Position numbers and translations under genes: made by a program
Notes under the pieces: generated by a model
Told to the model about the DNA's origin: nothing
Databases searched by the model: none
Seen by the model: only the letters and a program-made list of their open reading frames with translations
Part shown: in pieces, positions 5,924-8,630 of the stretch
Numbering within the stretch: position 1 is the stretch's first letter
How the letters are laid out: each line of letters opens with the position of its first letter
Origin: Phycisphaerae bacterium
Lineage (GTDB): Bacteria; Planctomycetota; Phycisphaerae; Sedimentisphaerales; Anaerohalosphaeraceae
Direction: 5' to 3'
Length of the DNA: 8,630 bases
Assembly: GCA_021736615.1 (NCBI GenBank)
Contig: JAIPFN010000254.1
Location: 1-8,630 of the forward strand

Positions 5924-6589
5924 ATGGATATAATAATTGTAGGCGGCGGCAAAATTGTTTACTTTCTGGCCAAAGCTTTTTTCTCAAAAGGTTACAATGT
6001 GACCATTATCAACCGCAAAAAAGAAGAATGCGGCTGGCTTGCAAGACGTTTGAAGGCAACGGTAGTTTTCGGCAATGCAACCGATCCGCATATCCTTAAA
6101 GACGCAAAGACTTATTCAATGGACGCGGTTTTAGCAGTTACTCCGAATGATGAAGACAATCTGGTTATATGCCAGTTGGCGAAGTTAAATTATGGCGTAA
6201 AAAGAACGCTTGCTTTAGTCAACGACCCTGACAACGAAAAAGTATTTCAGGAACTTGGCGTCACAACTGCTTTTTCAACAACACATATCATCTCTTCTCT
6301 TATTGAACAGCGTATCGGTTTGGAAGATATTGTGGGCCTGTTTTCAGTAGCAGACGGGAAAGTAAACGTTACTGAGGTAGTTTTAAAAGATAGTTCGCCT
6401 GTAGTTGATGCTTCACTGATTGAATTAGAACTTCCTGCTGATTCGCTTATCGCGTGTATTTTAAGAAACGGCAGCACTATTATCCCGCGAGGCTCTACTA
6501 AATTACACGCACAGGATCGACTTGTACTAATCACAATGCCTGAGAACCACGGCCAGGTTTTAAAATTCCTGACCGGCAGCGAAGTATAG
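5924..6589 (+). CDS. trkA: TrkA/KtrA-type regulator, RCK_N plus RCK_C, with altered nucleotide-binding motifs
   Basis: From ATG 5924 the protein has 221 residues, the size of KtrA. RCK_N covers about 1-115 and RCK_C about 135-218 (LEDIVGLFSVADGKVNV to the C-terminal strands ending LVLITMPEN). RCK proteins form the cytosolic gating ring under TrkH. The glycine motif is GGGKIV (7-12), with V12 where the last Gly is expected; N30 replaces the acidic residue after beta strand 2 (TIINRK); N51 replaces Asp in FGNATDP. All three positions are intact in the preceding TrkA protein. Nucleotide binding may thus be lost or changed, unless this is usual for its subfamily. The GTG at 5918 is an alternative start, but GGTG (5915-5918) is better read as the ribosome-binding site of ATG 5924. 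The gap to the previous gene is 10 bp. Confidence 0.92.
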   Translation: MDIIIVGGGKIVYFLAKAFFSKGYNVTIINRKKEECGWLARRLKATVVFGNATDPHILKDAKTYSMDAVLAVTPNDEDNLVICQLAKLNYGVKRTLALVNDPDNEKVFQELGVTTAFSTTHIISSLIEQRIGLEDIVGLFSVADGKVNVTEVVLKDSSPVVDASLIELELPADSLIACILRNGSTIIPRGSTKLHAQDRLVLITMPENHGQVLKFLTGSEV

Positions 6590-6601
6590 GGAAAATCAAT
6601 C

Positions 6602-8068
6602 GTGAAAGAAAAATACGGACTTAGACAATCATATTTGAATATTTCTTACTATACCGGCCTGATTTTAATTTTAGCCGGCATTTTGATGCTTTCACCGCTG
6701 ATGTGCCTTTTTTTCTACCCTGAAGAAGTCTCTCGGATGTGGGGTTTGGTTGTTCCGGCTGTTGGACTGTTGGCATTTGGCGTATCCCTGCGGCTCTTGT
6801 TCAGGAACAAAAACGGTCAGTCACTTGACATTCAGCAAAGTGCGGTCATTGTTGTTTTAAGCTGGCTGATTGTCTGTCTTTTTTCCGCCTGGCCTTTCAT
6901 GACCTTGCAAAATCTTAGTTTTACGCAAGCCGTATTTGAGTCTGTCAGCGGTTGGACCACAACAGGCTTATCTGTTATTGATGTTGAGCAATCCAGCCAT
7001 TTGATTTTGTTATGGCGAAGTATCATGCAGTTGGCAGGAGGCGCGGGACTTGCAATTATAATGCTTGCTACCATAGTCGGCCCCATAGGCCCTGCTATGG
7101 GGATAGCAGAAGGAAGAAGCCAGCAGCTGGTGCCTCAGGTACGCCATTCAGCAAAAATAGTGATGAAGATTTATGGCGTTTATGCGATTACAGGCACAAT
7201 TGCATATTGTATTGTCGGCCTTGATCTTTTTGATGCGGTCAACCACACCTTCGCAGCCATTTCAACCGGTGGTTTTTCAACCAAGGCGGAAAGTATAGGC
7301 CACTGGAACTCCATTTCAGTCGAAGCTGTGACCCTGGCATTAATGATATTGGGCAGTTTGAATTTTCTGACAGCTTATCTGCTTTTTCACGGTAAAACTA
7401 AGGCTGTCTCAAAGAACGGTGAAGTCCGTTTCATGCTGCTTATGATTCCATTATGTTCAGTTGCATTATTCTTTCTTGTTTGCACGAGCCTTTATCCAAC
7501 GTTGTCAAAAAGCGTTCGTGTGGCTGTTTTTGAGACCGTTACTGCCTTGACTACAACGGGCTTTTCAACAGTTGGTTACGGCAGCTGGAACTCATTTGGT
7601 TTTTTGCTGATGATTATGTTAATGCTGATTGGCGGCGGAACCTGTTCGACTGCCGGTGGTATCAAACAATACAGGATATATGTTTTGTACAAATCATTTG
7701 TCTGGGAGATCAAAAGTTTTTTCCTGCCCCGAACCGCTGTCGAGGAAAATTACATCTGGCAGGGAGAGCAAAAAGATTTTATCAGTGACAGCAGAATAAA
7801 ACAAATCGGGATATTCGTATTTCTCTATTTGGCCACTTATATCATCGGCAGCCTTATCATCGCCTCGACCGGCATTGGTCTTAAAGAATCATTGTTTGAG
7901 TTTGCATCGGCACTGGGAACCGTGGGATTATCAGTTGGAGTGACCGGTTCACATGCCTCGCCTGTTATTTTGTGGACTGAAATATTCGGAATGCTCCTGG
8001 GGCGTCTGGAGTTTTTTGTAATAATCACAGGAACAGTGAAAATTATCAGAGATATTCTACCAAAATGA
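6602..8068 (+). CDS. trkH: TrkH-family potassium uptake protein
   Basis: The 488-residue polytopic inner-membrane protein is the ion-conducting subunit of Trk/Ktr systems. The four pore loops of the SKT superfamily are visible: TTTGLS (119-124), STGGFST (221-227), TTTGFST (317-323) and GTVGLSVG (439-446). Each has the key filter glycine, which selects K+. The flexible glycine-rich intramembrane loop that gates TrkH/KtrB is seen as GGGTCSTAGGIK (344-355). The C-terminal part contains the family's GRLEFF stretch (467-472). Length matches the TrkH family, so the gene looks complete. The start is GTG 6602, with AGGGA (6588-6592) 9 nt upstream overlapping the stop of the TrkA gene, which implies translational coupling. 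It is the last gene of the operon. The stop at 8066-8068 lies within an open frame of a broken PEP-CTERM gene, and no terminator is evident directly after it. Confidence 0.95.
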   Translation: MKEKYGLRQSYLNISYYTGLILILAGILMLSPLMCLFFYPEEVSRMWGLVVPAVGLLAFGVSLRLLFRNKNGQSLDIQQSAVIVVLSWLIVCLFSAWPFMTLQNLSFTQAVFESVSGWTTTGLSVIDVEQSSHLILLWRSIMQLAGGAGLAIIMLATIVGPIGPAMGIAEGRSQQLVPQVRHSAKIVMKIYGVYAITGTIAYCIVGLDLFDAVNHTFAAISTGGFSTKAESIGHWNSISVEAVTLALMILGSLNFLTAYLLFHGKTKAVSKNGEVRFMLLMIPLCSVALFFLVCTSLYPTLSKSVRVAVFETVTALTTTGFSTVGYGSWNSFGFLLMIMLMLIGGGTCSTAGGIKQYRIYVLYKSFVWEIKSFFLPRTAVEENYIWQGEQKDFISDSRIKQIGIFVFLYLATYIIGSLIIASTGIGLKESLFEFASALGTVGLSVGVTGSHASPVILWTEIFGMLLGRLEFFVIITGTVKIIRDILPK

Positions 8069-8426
8069 AACGCTCGAAGCGGTTAAAGAGCTGACGGTTG
8101 AGTTTGATTTTGATAGCTTTGATAATCTGATAAATGTCAGCGGTGCGGGGGCGGGGTGTGATATTCAGATTTGGCCGGCAATACCTCAGACGCATGACGG
8201 CTGGGCGTTTGATGTGGTTTTTGATACGCCGCTTGGGGTCGGCGGCAGCTTTATAGGGATCAGCATGCAGGTGGATTATCTTGGCGGCGGGGATCCTTTA
8301 ATGCAGTACTACGAAGTTGTAGACCCGGTGACGTTTTTGACGATTGCGGATGGGTATACTGTTCCTGAGCCAGTAACACTATTGCTGTTAGGTCTTGGCG
8401 GGTTGGCGGCGAGGAGGAAACGGTAA
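8040..8426 (+). pseudogene. Headless C-terminal fragment of a PEP-CTERM sorted protein
   Basis: A frame open from 8040 to TAA 8424-8426 (129 codons) is clearly protein-like from about 8067 on and ends in a textbook PEP-CTERM tail: VPEPV, a leucine/glycine membrane stretch, then AARRKR. Such tails direct exported proteins to exosortase-dependent cell-surface processing and need an N-terminal signal peptide. None exists here: there is no ATG, GTG or TTG in frame before GTG 8214, which lacks a Shine-Dalgarno and would cut into the fold. Upstream the frame runs into the end of trkH in another phase. The sorted domain (beta-rich, acidic, similar to other short planctomycetal PEP-CTERM proteins) is not otherwise recognisable. 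Codons favour GCG and GGG, unlike trkH. The best reading is a 5'-truncated remnant left by a rearrangement at about 8060-8080. Confidence 0.75.
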
Positions 8427-8454
8427 GATTTTCGGTTTGCATTTTTTGGGGTGA

Positions 8455-8475
8455 CCCTGCGAATGAATCGCGGGG
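8455..8475. repeat. Palindrome CCCTGCGA-loop-TCGCGGGG flanked by T and A runs
   Basis: CCCTGCGA (8455-8462) and TCGCGGGG (8468-8475) pair with one bulged T around a 5-nt loop. The stem is flanked by TTTTTT (8442-8447) on the left and AAAAAA on the right (8478-8483). The order T run, stem, A run is the reverse of a terminator on either strand. It resembles a dispersed REP-like palindrome. Confidence 0.45.
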
Positions 8476-8500
8476 CTAAAAAAGAGAGGGCGGGGGAAGC

Positions 8501-8542
8501 AATTACTAATTACGAATTACGAATTACGAATTACGAATTACG
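8501..8542. repeat. Heptamer tandem repeat AATTACG, six units
   Basis: Six contiguous 7-bp units: AATTACT followed by five perfect AATTACG, then AATTTTTT. It is non-coding and lies about 75 bp after the PEP-CTERM remnant. It is the third array in the window with a 7-bp period and resembles the short tandemly repeated repetitive (STRR) heptamers described in filamentous cyanobacteria. Confidence 0.92.
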
Positions 8543-8575
8543 AATTTTTTGTTTAGTCGTGCGATGATTTAGAAA

Positions 8576-8630
8576 CCGCCTTCGGCGGATACTATTTTTA
8601 TTCGCGGGCTGGAAGCCCCCGCTACGGGGT
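8576..8630. repeat. REP-like double hairpin element (may continue past the edge)
   Basis: CCGCC-TTC-GGCGG (8576-8588) is a perfect 5-bp hairpin. It is followed by a T-rich spacer and a second hairpin formed by CGGGCT (8605-8610) and AGCCCCCG (8614-8621) with a two-base bulge. The two G/C-rich palindromes joined by an A/T linker resemble bacterial REP/BIME elements. The first stem plus the T-rich stretch could also act as a weak terminator for plus-strand transcripts. Confidence 0.45.

Noticed and set aside
8065..8094. Small ORF starting in an ATGA overlap with the trkH stop
   Set aside because: Only nine codons before a stop (TGA 8092-8094), in a different frame from the PEP-CTERM remnant, with no ribosome-binding site.

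Overview
The window looks like a chromosomal segment from a Planctomycetota bacterium, most likely of the Phycisphaerae/Sedimentisphaerales type. The reasons are moderate GC, a PEP-CTERM sorting tail of the style common in that group (residues PEP, a leucine-rich membrane stretch, then RRKR), and heptameric tandem repeats plus REP-like palindromes between genes. This assignment is inference; no rRNA or other marker gene is present.

Left part (1-2210): cell-surface glycan genes around a divergent promoter pair. On the minus strand lie an ATP-grasp ligase (454-1440) and, downstream of it, the first 126 codons of a WecA/TagO-type polyprenyl-phosphate sugar-1-phosphate transferase that runs off the left edge. 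On the plus strand is a small monotopic sugar transferase of the PglC/WbaP type. Near-consensus sigma70-type promoters for the two directions stand back to back (1478-1546). The plus promoter shows that the sugar transferase must start at TTG 1596 or ATG 1578, not at TTG 1518.

Middle gap (2211-2905): about 700 bp with no convincing gene. It holds a candidate terminator, a heptamer repeat, a degenerate duplicated 30-bp element, a 10-bp inverted repeat, and a perfect 16-bp tandem repeat that ends against the Shine-Dalgarno of the next gene.

Main operon (2906-8068): five tightly packed plus-strand genes. They are a membrane histidine kinase (4-helix sensor-HAMP-PAS-HisKA-HATPase), a response regulator with a REC domain followed by two TPR repeats and no DNA-binding domain, an RCK_N-only TrkA protein, an RCK_N-RCK_C TrkA protein whose nucleotide-binding motifs are altered at three positions, and the TrkH potassium channel/transporter subunit. 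The layout suggests a potassium (or K+/Na+) uptake system wired to a two-component pathway. Because the regulator carries TPRs in place of a DNA-binding domain, its output may be protein-protein contact, possibly with the TrkA gating ring. This is the most interesting system in the window.

Right edge (8069-8630): a headless PEP-CTERM protein remnant starts abruptly at the end of trkH. It is followed by a palindrome, a six-copy AATTACG repeat and a REP-like double hairpin. The broken gene and the repeats on both sides suggest that the Trk operon, or its right flank, was brought here by rearrangement.
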